From contig JAGMUV010000008.1 in the NCBI GenBank assembly GCA_020744425.1, positions 1,240,001 to 1,304,000 on the forward strand: a stretch of 64,000 nucleotides of DNA, given 5' to 3'. The DNA is from Dactylonectria macrodidyma (Eukaryota; Ascomycota; Sordariomycetes; Hypocreales; Nectriaceae). The notes under the pieces are model-generated. The model saw nothing but the letters and a program-made list of their open reading frames with translations, was not told where the DNA came from and did not search any database. The position numbers and the translations under genes were made by a program. Position 1 is the first letter of the stretch, and each line of letters begins with the position of its first letter. Of the stretch, positions 1 through 11,670 are shown piece after piece.

Positions 1-325
1 GAATGGTTGGAGAAAGAGGCGGTCGCGTCTAAGGCGTCTATTAGCTTTAGGTGAGTAGCTTAGGGACTATGACATTACATGGCTGGTACGTATACCTCAC
101 TGTGCCATCGAGGCCATAAGCGTAGGCAACGAGGAATACGCCAAAGAAGATGAAAATACGGTCTATCGGGGTGATGCAGCTCGAGATGGCCTGGATGCGT
201 ACAACACCGGGCGACTTGACATCGCGCAAGCCCTTGAGGCCAACCGGGTGGGGCTGCTCCGCGCCAAGTTGCTGCGGGTGCTTCTCATCCTCCGGGCCGA
301 GGTTCTCCGGTACGGGAGACGACAT
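1..325 (-). CDS. Siderophore-iron transporter (MFS), 5' part only
   Basis: N-terminal part of a major-facilitator siderophore-iron:H+ symporter of the ARN/Sit/Mir group, which imports ferric siderophores across the plasma or vesicle membrane. The ATG is at 323-325. Exon 1 (79-325) gives a hydrophilic cytosolic N-terminus of about 45 residues, then the family-typical start of the first membrane helix ([23 protein letters not shown]). A 50-bp intron (29-78, GTAATG..TTAG) restores the frame to [10 protein letters not shown], which is how these transporters continue. The remaining roughly 500 residues lie beyond the left edge, so intactness cannot be judged. The family call rests on the motif run, not on a database search. 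Confidence 0.85.
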
Positions 326-3300
326 GATTGGAAGATGTAGGCGACGAAACGTCTAATTTGCGTGTGTGATTCGGTACGAGGGTGGAAAGTCAAGAAGGGG
401 GGGGGACGCGCAGGTTGATATAGAAGCGGAGACCCATAGTGAGGCAACCAAAAAGGCAGCCCAAAGAGGCATCCGCAGTGCAGATTGATTAGATCGAAGC
501 GGCAAACTTTTCCAGTGTTTTTTTCTTTGCCCCCCCTTGCTGATTGCCCGTCCGTCCTTAATCAGATGGATCTGTCCCATCAGCCAACACGCCATCGGCT
601 CACTTGCTGTAGACAGCTAGCATGGGGGTACCAGTCTAAAAACGTCAAGGTCATGCTGGAGACTTTCTGGACAGGCCCAGCATGCTCACAGAACGCGGGA
701 GGAACAACTCGGTCGGTCGACCCGGTATCGTCTTAGGTAAATGGCCGAGCTCGGACGTGGGTAAGACGCTGATTCGTGAGACGAGAAGCTTGGCGTGGGA
801 GAAAAGTCAATCCCTAATCCCTACCAATTTTTTGGCACTGTAGCAGAGGAGTTTAGTTCTTCGATAGTTTGGTTGATCCTCAAGCTGGTGGGATGGGATT
901 GATACACTTCATGGATGCGTGGTTCGCATTTCCACACTGGCTGCACTTTTGAACTTTGCTGCGGCTTCAGCTTGTCTTGATTCAGCAGTCACACAGATTC
1001 AGCCCATAGCTTCAACCTGTCTCACTGCTTCAGCGTCACTATGGATGCTACCAAGCACAATCACACATCCCACAGCCGCCACCCAACCAGCCCACGATTT
1101 GCTAGCAATGCCGGCCCATCCATCCCAGTTAAACAGCTGCCTAGAGATCCCCATGTTCGCCCCACAGTAGCTCTTCCTCGCACCGCGTTACTGCCAATAA
1201 AATGCCCGTCTTGCTGTTGGTGAGGCCTTTTAAGACCCCTCCCATGCATGGTGCGGATTCACTGACTGCAGCCACAAGAACCAGTAATTCTTGATCTTGA
1301 TCTTTGCCTTTGCCTGGTGGATTTCCCATTGCTGATGGGGCTTCCATGGAGAGGATCATGCATGGATTGAGCCTAGGGGTGGATCCATTACAGGGGAGAT
1401 AATGTCTTAGTGCACCTGGGTATCCGAAAAAGGCAGTGATTTTCTATTCTGCGTGCGGACCCTTCGGCCACCGAGGGGACACTGTCACTCAGTAATTACA
1501 GCAGAGCCATCGCAGAAACAGCTGAGAGCCAGTGGTTGCATACCACCACCAAGTGCCGACGCAACGCACGAACGGGAGTTTCGGGCATCCTGCTAACCAC
1601 GTTGGAGTTGGAGGTGGTAGAGCGAGTCAAGGTCTCTGTGGTCGGAAGAAGGTGACATCATGGACTACAGTATGCAGCGCCATGTCTCGCAGCCCCTCGC
1701 TTCTCAAGCATCAGACGTCTCATGTTTTCCACATCAATCATCTTAAATCACGCGGCTGGTTCTCCTCTAGTTCTTCCACTCGCTCATCAGCACTAAACCA
1801 ACCGCTCCATGGGGATCCTGCAAATATTCGTGTTTCTTCGGCCATGTGCCTTGTCACGGAATCCCCGATGCTTGGCCATGGATTGTTTTTTCAACAGTGG
1901 ATGCAACGTGACCTTACTCCACCACGTCATGGAATCCCTCCAAATTAGCTCGGCCTGTCGTAGTCTCTTGGCCTGTCGTCTGTTGGCCACTGCAACCATT
2001 GCCTCGTACAACTGTCCTATGAAAATGCTCCTTGCCATCGAACCCACCTTCAAAGCACGTTCGTCTCGGCGTCCCGCGCGGCACAGACAAGGTTTAGATC
2101 GTGCAATCCATGAGCCGCTTGTGGCTTCTTGCATAGCTGGCACCCTCTTCATCCTCCATAGCGTCGCGCGTTGGGTCAAAACGTAGATTGATAACGAGAC
2201 TGCCGCCAAAGAAGACCAGCCGCCAAAAGTCTCCGATCCTCCGAGTGGCTTCAGCCTTTGAGCTCAGCGCCGTGGGCAGGTCATCGGGCCATCAGGAGAG
2301 AAGCTATGCCGTAACATCGGTGACATAACGCATGGTTCATGAAGAATTTTATCCCCAGAGAGTCATCCCATGCAGTCAATGCTCCGGACTAGCGAAGCGA
2401 TCCTGTTCCGGGGATTTGGGAGGGTCCACTGATCGAGCAGAGCCACCTCGTCGACCATTGCGGATATTTTTTCTTAGTCCTCGCGGTCCATTCTGTGTCC
2501 ATTTGAATCTTGGGTCAAGTCTTGGCTCCTCGTCCACTGCATTCCGACGGTCGCAAGCCGAGGCCATCACATGGCAGTGGTGCATCGTTTGCCCGTTCAA
2601 GAAGAACCCCCACGATGTTAATTTCTCCTTCCTAGACCCATGATCAGAGACAGATCATTCCGCTGTCACCTTCATCAATGCTCCCTCAACGGCGGCCAAG
2701 TGGAGATTCATCACCGAAGCCTTGGAACCGACATCGAAGCTCCGCTTTGCCATGCCTTTCGAGGCGAAGCCCCCACGTTTCACACTAACCAAATGTTCGT
2801 GGCTTCCTTGTGAAGATGATGCGGACAGAGATCATCCGTCTAGGCACTGGGCCCTATTCTCAGTCGTCCATGTTATCACGGACATATTCCGCTATTGCAA
2901 GGTAAGGAAGTTGACAAGTTGCATGCACAAAGACGATCGAAGACACACTCGAAACATGGGCTGCAGAAGCGACATGGCAAAGATCCAGAAAACCCAGACC
3001 CAAAAGACAAAATGTCACGCGACCATGTCGGACGTACCATCTCAATCAAGCCATGCAGAGGCCCGACTGCTAGGACCACAGGGCTGCAGATATTCAGCCG
3101 GAAAGGGATTAGACAGAGGCAACTCGGAGATGGGTTCAAAGTGGCGACTTCATGACATTTCCCCGAAGTTTGACTCGTTAGCTAAAAACATTTCCGACGA
3201 TTGCTAGCGGAGTGGCAACCCCTGGAATGGCGTCTGCTCCACATGTTAAATATCCGTCAGAAGAGGTCTCAACTCCGTTGCCCCGTAAATGGTTGATGTT

Positions 3301-4736
3301 TAGTACAGATTGTCAAGAGGGGCCCAGGGATCAAGTGCTGGAAGTGTCGGCGGACGGATTCAACAATGGTACATGGCTTTTGTGTGTGTAGTTTCTCTGT
3401 TTTCGTGAGGACTAAGTCATCTAGTTTGGGTCAGACATTCCATTTCCTAGTTGAGATATCAACTTCCATCAAACCCGTTAGCATCTATCTATTGGCAAGA
3501 AATTCCAAGTTGCACAACACGCATTACCTCGCAAACTTTGTCCAGCTGAGCAAAGGAGAGGACTTCGGGCTCACCCCGCCCTTAAGATCAAAACTATAAA
3601 AAGAATCACAGGAAAACTGCACGAGAAAAAGTCATTCATCTTTAAATAGCTAAGTGACATGTAACCCTCCGATAGTAGGCAAACTAGGTTGTGTGGATCT
3701 AGATACCACTGTTGTTTTGATCATCTAATCCGCTCAACCATGACAAAAGAAAGACTTTGAACTTGACGGCAGTCTCTCGGGTCACTTGAAGCTGAAACGT
3801 GTGATTCGATCTTGCGTATTGCATGCATGGCACGTTGGCAATGTGTAGTTGAGGTCACACTATAGTCACTCCCTAATATAAGTGATTCATCTCGTGGAAG
3901 TTGTTGACTAGTGGCTAACTCGTGATTGCGATCGCATTTGTGAAAGCTACAAGGTAGTCTCTCGCATGCTGTTTCCACAAGAGAGGCTCGGTCAGAGTCG
4001 TCGGGTTTCCCGAGCTCCCTAATCTCCATCTCTGAGCAATCTGCGTCAATTCCTATCTAGCGCCCGCTATTATCGCCCACTATGGCCCGGCCTTCGTGCC
4101 TAAGCGTCAGACAATCTTTGCCATTACTTCTCCCCGGTGCATTTAGCCTATCAAGAATTCTAGCACTGCCACTAACCGTGAGAAGATGGGTAAAGAGCCG
4201 GACAACTCTGAAAGACATAAACACTAGCCCAATATGAAAGCTAAGACAAGGCAAGCTAAAGTAGATTGCTCTACTAACAAGCCTACCTGACGGTTGTTAC
4301 CTCTAACACGACGCTGGCTATAACCCAGCTGTAATAGAACGCCTCGGTCTAGAAAAAAAAATAGTTTCAGATTGTTCTAACCCTGTATCAATAACAACCC
4401 AAGCACGCTATTAGTTAGCTGTCTGCTAGCATTAGACAACACTCTACAATACAACTCAAGGGCACAGAAGAATGTCGCTATGTGTCAGTGAGGCCACCAT
4501 GTTCACAAATATTTCATACTTCTTTCAAGTTTGGAGGTTCTACTACTTGACGTTCAGAAACGTACCTTGGCAAGTCTCAAATCACACAGTAGTCTGTTTC
4601 TCTGTACAGGAGTTTTATTTAGAGATCTCATCAGTAATGACAGTATGAGCTAACTAAGCTGGTGGATGCATCCGCGTGCAAAGCACAATCTCCATGGGGT
4701 TGCCTCATGTCAGGCTTGGTTCAGGCTTGGTACAAC
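326..4736. other. Gene-poor intergenic region, 4.4 kb
   Basis: No reading frame here looks like a conserved protein. The longest open frames (for example 1793-2209 on the minus strand and 2722-3207 on the plus strand) have scattered composition, no domain motif and no splice partners. The right part (about 3600-4660) is more AT-rich. It may include the promoter of the transporter (left end) and the 3' region of the gene starting at 5496. I see no tRNA, transposase or long repeat. Confidence 0.6.
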
Positions 4737-5496
4737 TTAGGCAGCCTGGATGTTGAGGTTTCCGTGATCGTCGTGAACAATGACAACATCATCGGTGGGG
4801 GACGTAGCAAAATCGACGGCCACGGTCGTGGATCCAATCTTGGTCACGTCGATGAGGGATCCCTTGCTAAAGTCGCCAACAGCCAGGTAGTAGGTGTTGA
4901 GGGGCTGAATCTGGTATCGTACACCAGGCTCGGGAACGAAAGTGGCAGCAGGTCCGTCGACACCGTTGCCAGACTTGCTGCCTCCAAGGCCGATGACGTA
5001 GCGTCCTGTTGCCATCATACACAGGTTAGTTCTGGATATCATTTCGCGAAGCAGGGCATGGGAGCTTACCCTTGGTAGCCTGTTGGAGGGTGAAATCATT
5101 GCCAGTCTGGATCTCGAAGGCATTAGGATAGCTGCCGTTGGGCAAGGGGTTGTCGCTGAACTGCGGCGCATCCTCGGAAACGAGGAGCTGGAGAGTAGTG
5201 CCCGGCACGGCTGTCCCGTTGGGGTTCGTAGTGCCAAGCTGGACTTCACGATCGCCCGTCACGTTCACCTCGACACCCACATTAGGGGCGCCATTCGAGG
5301 TTCCGACGACGGCATAGTACTGGTTGTAGACAGTAAAATTGGCCGATGAGCCCTTGGGGGTGTTGCCTTTGGCGAAGACGTTGGACCAGATCTGGCCCTG
5401 GACTCGGCCAGTGACGATGGGGGGCTTGTTGAAGAGGGCGTACTGTTGCTGAGCACCAGACTTGTTGATTACCTTGATGTTGTACTTGTTGACCAT
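4737..5496 (-). CDS. Uncharacterised 231-aa protein, paralog A of a divergent pair
   Basis: Function unknown. ATG at 5494-5496; exon 1 is 5070-5496, a 64-bp phase-1 intron is 5006-5069 (GTAAGC..ACAG), exon 2 is 4737-5005 with TAA. The product begins MVNKYNIKVINKSG, has no signal peptide or membrane helix, and alternates short hydrophobic runs with G/N/T/P turns, suggesting a beta-rich cytosolic fold. The second exon carries GPAATFVPEPGVRYQIQP and TDDVVIVHDDHGNLN, shared with the gene at 6734-7641, which also has its intron at the equivalent place and phase. The two are therefore paralogs from a local duplication, now transcribed divergently. Upstream frame-open codons before 5496 start with TTG and were ignored. 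A carbohydrate-binding or other beta-sandwich role is possible but unsupported. Confidence 0.8.
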
Positions 5497-6733
5497 TCTG
5501 GGCAACTGATGGGGTAGGGTATTGATGAGTGAAAGGATGAAAGTGTTTCTGAGCTTGGTGTTGTCTTTCGAGTTGCGAGATGGAAAATTGTCGTGGGCCT
5601 ACAGACTGTCTTATAGTTTTCCTATACCATCCGTGTTAGAGTCCAAGACACATATCGAGCACACTAGACAAGAGCACATTTACGCAAAGCTCAGATCTAA
5701 GAAGGCTTAGACTGCAATAGGCATGACCCCTTGCTTGCTTCCTTACTTGGCTCCAATTCGCCTTAACAAGCTCCTCGTTCGTGATGAGAGAAACTATGGG
5801 CCTCCGCATGCCTGGGACATCAAAGTCCTGTCTCGTAGGTCCATCTTCCTACGGGGCAATCTCGATGACGACAACGGAGCCCGCCGTTGGCTACAGGTTC
5901 AAGTGGCGTTGTATCTGCGGCAACTTGCGGTGAAAGATCAGCCCGCCACTTTCGCTGATCAAATCTTTCTGATATGTTGCGACATCACATACGCATTTCC
6001 CTTGCATATGTGATATTGGATGGTGTCTGCGTTCGAGGTCGGATCGGCTAGCCACTTGGTCGGTCTAGAAGGATCCGGGACGTAGCATCCGCTGCTATAA
6101 AGCCAGAAGGCATGGTTGTTCGGTCACCGTTTTGGATGTAATTGGGTCATTGCAAACTAGTGATGCTGCCTTTTCAACTGTAATATTTGCCATTCTAATC
6201 TGGTGCTCCTGGTGAGAAAGAATAAGGCGCCGGACTATCCAAAGAATATGGAGTTGGCCTATTGAGAGAGAGGGGCACCAAGTTACCTCCACCTTTCGGA
6301 ACGGGCCATCCCGCAACAGGCCAGGAGTTCAAACGCCAGGGGTCTGTTGTTTTTAGCGCCCTCCGCAAACGGACAAGCTGGCCCTGTTCCGGAATGCAAG
6401 GGGGAGGCTCGAGACTGGCGCATCTCTGATCCCAGTCGAATTAGTCTATTGAAGCAGAACTGTCTTGGTCCAGCCAGCCACCTAACAAACTATCAATTTG
6501 CTTGCCCACTCGGCCAGACCCTGCCGTTATACGTACAGTAGCGTGAAGCGTGCCACCCACTTGAGATTAAAACTGATCACGTTATTACATGATGAATCGC
6601 GAGACCAGACCGGTCAGGCATCATCCAGAGGCATCGCTACGTGTACCAGTCGACTCCAGTCTCCAGCATGAATAGCCTCAGCTGGCGCGCCTTCGGTCAA
6701 CAGTTGATGTCACAGCAACAGCGAGGACTAGCC
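5497..6733. other. Divergent intergenic region between the two paralogs
   Basis: About 1.2 kb separating the start codons of the paralogous genes at 5496 (minus) and 6734 (plus), so it should hold both promoters. No conserved ORF, RNA gene or clear TATA box could be recognised. The ORFs present (5723-6013, 6347-6541) look random. Confidence 0.55.
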
Positions 6734-7641
6734 ATGGCCCCCTATACCATCTCGATCCGCAACCAGTCGGGGTCCCGAAACTCGTACGCCGTCTTCTCTG
6801 AGGTGCCCAACATCAAGTCCGGAGTCCCGGACATCAAGATCACCACGCGCATCATCATGAGCGTCCATGGCGTGGCCCACGGCTCGGGCCAGGCGTCCTT
6901 CATCCTGTCCAAGCAACTGTACGCCAACTGCGGCACGTATGACGTGGACTCGGACAAGACAAACGAGGACACCAGCGTCGGGGCTGTGGGAACGGGCACC
7001 GAAGTCGTCGACTTGCGTCCCGTCACCCTCGGACGCATCGACACGACGCAGGGAGGAAAGTTCGTGCCCGGGACCAGTCTCGAGATCGACGGCCTCGGCG
7101 GCTCGCCTTCTTTCACTCCTACCCTCCCAGATCTGCAGGATGGCGAGGTCGACAGATTCGTCATCCGAACCAAGGGTCATTTCACATTCCAGGAAGCCAA
7201 GCTGAGTACGTACTTGACCTGATTCTGTCTTCTTGCCTGGTCCCTCTCGCCTTGCCCGGGAAGACGATCATGTGCACCAATTCATCCCTCACCCCTCACC
7301 GCCATTAGAGGCTTTTTCATTCTCTCCATGTTGCATGCAACGTGCTGATGTCAAGGCCATCAACAGACAAGTACGTCGCGGGCTTCAGCTCCTCGCCACG
7401 CCAGACCATTGGGCCGTATGCGACTTTCGTACCAGGTCCCAATACTTCATATCAGATCAAACCTAGCAAGGTCTTCTATGTCACTGTCGGAGAGCACAAT
7501 GTGAGGGATCTGGTGCTGGACGACCTCAGAAATGCGGCGAGCACGTGTCGCATTGACTTTGGCAACCCGGAGACTGATGACGTTCAGCTGGTTCACGATC
7601 AGTACGGTGTGCTCAACAGGATTACTGCCGCTGTCACTTAG
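6734..7641 (+). CDS. Uncharacterised 248-aa protein, paralog B of a divergent pair
   Basis: Function unknown. Exon 1 is 6734-7205, a 161-bp phase-1 intron is 7206-7366 (GTACGT..ACAG) and exon 2 is 7367-7641. The chosen ATG gives MAPYTISIRNQSG, aligning with MVNKYNIKVINKSG of the paralog at 4737-5496. In-frame ATGs at 6668 and 6707 would add up to 22 residues (arginine-containing, no acidic residue), so a longer form with an N-terminal extension is possible. Shared blocks with the paralog are ATFVPGPNTSYQIKP and TDDVQLVHDQYGVLN near the end. No signal peptide or transmembrane segment is visible. The intron is more than twice as long as in the paralog, but its position and phase are conserved. 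Confidence 0.8.
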
Positions 7642-7976
7642 GCATATTGCTCCCAGATCATCAGTTGGAGCTTCTTAGACTTGAAACATGCCACCCATGC
7701 CATCGAGCTATGACCGGCATTCTTGTCATCTCGTGTCATCCAAGCCTGGGCTATCTAGCTTGCGTTTTAAGAAACTTTCAATTAGGGCTGAACTTCTCGA
7801 AACCGTGACGTGGCCAGAAAGGCCAGCAAACGGTCCCATGTTGAGGTATTGACATTAATTGAACCTGATGAGCTGGGCTAAAAACATTGGCATAGTCGTT
7901 GAAACTAGCCAACCGTTTGTCTTGTAATACTAAATTGTTCTCGGCGAAGCACTCACTGCCCTTGCCAACGCGCGCA
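7642..7976. other. Convergent intergenic spacer
   Basis: About 335 bp between the 3' ends of the plus-strand paralog (stop 7641) and the minus-strand 172-aa gene (stop 7977). It should contain both 3' UTRs. No gene or repeat seen. Confidence 0.5.
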
Positions 7977-8541
7977 TCACCCTGCTCGTCTACTGCGGCC
8001 AGCGATGTCGGGATTGAACTGCTGCACAAGATCCGTGTTCCCATAGTTTTCCGTAGATACCAATGTGATGACCTCGAGGAGACTTATGGTCGAACCCTCG
8101 AACTTGAATCGCCAGAGTTCAGGTTGCAGCTCGTTCCACAAAAAGTAGGCGCCCGTCTGGTCGGTGAGGAGGTATTTGCCTCCCAGAGCACTGCTTGGAA
8201 GAACAATGACTGGCTTCAGACCCGGGAGGCCAAACTGCTCAGCAAGGCCAGGAACGTCTATCGTCGGGCGGCCGGTGATTAGCCTTGTGTGTCTGCAGCG
8301 ATCTGCCTGCTCCTTACTTGGATCGGTATTGAAATAAATGTCCAGTTGCATGTCAGCTGGATCGTTCGACCAGGTGGACCATGACGGCAAAGCCTTGCCA
8401 ACGTCTACATAGGTCTCGGATGTAGTTGGAGGCGTAGGTGGAGGCGGAGGTTCTTCTGCGACTGTCTGATAGCGATTGGAAAAGGTCAAATCCTGCTCTG
8501 GCAGTTCAATGCTTCGTGTTTTGTGCGTGAGGACTTACCAT
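7977..8541 (-). CDS. Uncharacterised 172-aa protein
   Basis: Function unknown. The minus-strand frame open from 7977 to 8492 has no ATG at its start. A 46-bp intron (8493-8538, GTAAGT..GCAG) joins it to ATG at 8539-8541, giving MDLTFSNRYQTV; the first coding exon would thus be the start codon alone. The product has a proline run (about residues 14-21: EEPPPPPTPP) followed by a globular-looking region with GKALPSWSTWSND, FNTDPSKEQADRC and GGKYLLTDQTGAYFLWNEL. No signal peptide or membrane helix. The final residues (AGRSRRAG) look less conserved, so a further 3' intron could exist. I could not relate it to the flanking paralogs. Confidence 0.6.
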
Positions 8542-9760
8542 GGTATTGAGGTACGGTTTTCAAGGCCGGTCAGTTGTGCGCGCTCTGGGCTATTGGATAG
8601 ATCAACGTTGAATTATTTGCGTCTTTCTGTTCTTTTGCTGCTCTCCGGCCAAGATCGACCGAGCTGGCATCGAGTGTCTAGCCAAGTACGAGGTGAAAGC
8701 GGGGTATGTCGTAGACTATCTGCGAGGGTCTTGAATCAGCAATATTGCGTTTTCGTTAGTGCCTGATGCTACTGTGCGGTGACGCTTTCAATACCAAACT
8801 ATTGCTGACTGCATTGCCTCTGGTATTGGGCCAGTCTTGGCCAGTCTTGTCCCGGTGAAACATCCTGGAGGTCTGAGCCTCGCCCTTGCATCACAATACG
8901 GTAGCATTTCTGCCATGTCCTCAGGATTGTTGTTGAATTAGGAAAGGTGGGTTGGTTGGGTTTGTTTGGATGGATGATGCAACCCAAGCTAAAGTTGCGG
9001 GCTAGCTACCAGTTTCACTCCTTGCTTGCTTGCGTGCTTACACATTGATCAACACCACGTTTCCATGGCTGGCTGAATCTGCACCGAGAACCATAAATGG
9101 ATGCGATGATCGTGTGCAGTGCGTCATGTGCTGCTGCAGTACATTTTACTCGCGCAACGGTCGTAACTGCATGCTGCTTGATTCACCCGTTTCAATAGCC
9201 TATGCAGAGCACAAGTATTGAATACGAATCCATAGCATTCAAACAGGTACTAGGTACCTCTTCAACAAATAATGGTTCGCTGTTGGCGCAAGGACTGATC
9301 CAAAGTGGTCGGCTAACGAATAGGTTCCTATACATCGGCTAGCTCGTCACTGCAAACAAGGAATCCAGAATCGGCAGCCCAGCGGCCCATGAAGAGGAGC
9401 AAGCGCAGGGAGAAGTAAACTATGGCTTTAGAATCCCGCGGCTCGTTTCTAGACACGTCGCCCCAGACTCATTAGGCAAGATGAGCAACAACCAGACCAG
9501 TGCTCTTGGGCACCACCCGGTAACCCTGTACATCTCTTGAACAGGGTGACGCCAGTCATTCGCCGTCATCCATTCAGATGAGAGAGCGTTCACCAGAATG
9601 AAGCACCCATATCCAGCGCTCATTGCTCTAGCCATGTTGGAAAGCTTTGAATAGCGTAGCTTGTCCTTATTCTCTGAAAGCAGTCAGTTTTGTCAACCTG
9701 GGCCTTTGCATCTCATTTCTCTCTTCCCCATTCGTCTCGTTGTTCTTGGAGCATCTCACC
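8542..9760. other. Divergent intergenic region, 1.2 kb
   Basis: Separates the 172-aa gene (minus, start 8541) from the 568-aa gene (plus, start 9761) and should hold both promoters. No gene, RNA or repeat recognised. Short ORFs (8799-8987, 9420-9635) look random. Confidence 0.5.
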
Positions 9761-11670
9761 ATGGCGGCTGCCTACGATTGGACAAGCTTCCGCATCTTTG
9801 ATGACGACTGTGTTCTCGACGCTGGGAGCCTTGGGGCCACAGACTTGAATGACGGTTGTTTGAAGTTCGATACTTGGCTTAGCAACTTACGTGGACTCGC
9901 CAACAAACCAAGCCACTGCGGCATTCCGGTGGCACGAGTTGGAAATGTCACAGACTTGCTCAACAAGTTCTTCCCAGTGTGAGCCTCGATCTGAGTTGGC
10001 ACCATGGTCCGAAACCTTGGGCTTGCTTGCTGACAAGAAGCCGATTTTCTTCTAGCAATCAACCCTTTCTCAACATTGCGTACCAGACACAGGGAAACAA
10101 CCCAACATATTACCCCGACCCAGTGACGGTCCTCTTCGGTAACGCCACCATCGACATCAATGACGGGCCTTCGGCGCTCAGCTACATCTTCAGCATCGCG
10201 AACCGGCCCGCTGCAGGGCCTGGCCAACCTCCACTGCCGGCCAAGACGTTTTCCAATCATGGTCTCCCCCTGTTCACCATCTTCACCCGATGGATCTACC
10301 TCACCTACATTAGGGAGAGAAACAATGCCCAGGTTCCCCAGGGCCAAGCAGAAGGGATGGTTCCGTTCATGACCTGCCTCATGTATACGCTCAACAACAA
10401 TGACAATTTCCAGTGCTTTATGGGCAGCTCCTATGTGACCAACGGCGTCGATCCCTTGGCTGTTGTGGACGGCTACCAGAAGCGCAGGATTATGAACATC
10501 TGGAGAAGGCAGGAGGTGTTGGACAACCCCCAGGGCCTCTCCTATTACAACCCATCGAGGGTCAACAATCTGCCGATTCTACCTCCCGTCATGGCAGAAT
10601 CTGTAGGAAATACCTACTTCCTACTACTTCGTGGTAATACGTCGATTGTGGTTCCTCAAAGAACCCTCTACCAGCCGCCAGACCCCAACAACCCTCAGGG
10701 CCTCCCTCAGCCAGCTATCATTCAACATACGCCATCTTTGGATGTCTGCAAGGCTGTTTTCGATCCAACCGCTGCCATCCTTGCAGCCGCTTGGAAAAAT
10801 TTAGGGCTCACACCACCCATCAGACCAATGTCGCTCGAGAATGTGGCAGGTAGTAAGGTTCTGAGACGCAAGATTCGCGCGGCGTTGGCCCCTATCATTC
10901 AGCTTCGTTTTAATCCGCCTGGTGTTTATAGCCGCCAGGATCCCCAGCTCCAAGCGCTGTTTAAGGACTTGATACGTGACTACTACATGCCACACATGTT
11001 CAAAACAAAAAAAAACACGGAGGACGACTTTAATGCGCCCGAGGTGGACAATACACTGCTTACTGAAGCCCTCGCCATCCCCATTCAAACCTTCTGGACT
11101 GCCCACGGCGATGCGATGCTGGATGTGCTGGATAACCTCTACTACTGGGTAACAACCTTTGATGATAGTCTGATGGAAGGCGGTCCTAGTCTACCGCGAT
11201 TTGGTCGGTGTGCAGAAACCCATCCTGTCGTGGCTGTCATGTGAGTCTCCGCGTGTTTCCAAACTGCCTCATTTCTTTAGCTCCTGGTGTTATTCCTTTC
11301 CTCTTGGTATTACCATCTCGCTCCCCTAGCAATCACTCCTCAACTAACAACGTGCAACAATGACAGGCCAACGCTCACACCGATGCGAGTTCTGCCAGCT
11401 CCCAACAATCCTAACAACCAACCTGTCACTCCCGTTCATGGGTTTGCCTTTTCCACTCGTAAACTCAATCATGAAACTGGCAACGCGTTGGCAAACCAAT
11501 TCAACTTGGACACGCTTAATGGCCTTCATTCCAAGCAGAGTCAATTGTACCGAGAGCCTTGCAAGAATTGCGAGGTGCTGTTGCCGCAGCTCGATGTGCC
11601 GATTGGACCGGCAGGCTACGACTTAGACCTGTATACTATCTATCCTAACGCCCAGGACAATGTAACGTAA
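9761..11670 (+). CDS. Uncharacterised 568-aa protein
   Basis: Function unknown. Exons are 9761-9978, 10056-11240 and 11367-11670; introns of 77 bp (GTGAGC..CTAG) and 126 bp (GTGAGT..ACAG) close phase exactly. It starts MAAAYDWTSFRIFDDDCVLD. There is no signal peptide or membrane helix; composition is rich in N, P, Q and L, with long predicted-soluble stretches. The middle contains NNNDNFQCFMGSSYVTNG, YQKRRIMNIWRRQEVL and a region rich in aromatics (YYWVTTFDDSL). The last exon ends with REPCKNCEVLLPQLDVP, a PCxxC element that superficially resembles the zinc-ligand loop of cytidine-deaminase-like folds, but a proper HxE partner is not seen (only LNHETGNAL). I do not assign a function. It lies with three other unassigned genes in a gene-poor region. 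Confidence 0.7.

Noticed and set aside
2722..3207. 161-aa plus-strand open frame in the left gene-poor region
   Set aside because: Scattered composition, no domain motif, no signal peptide and no splice partner.
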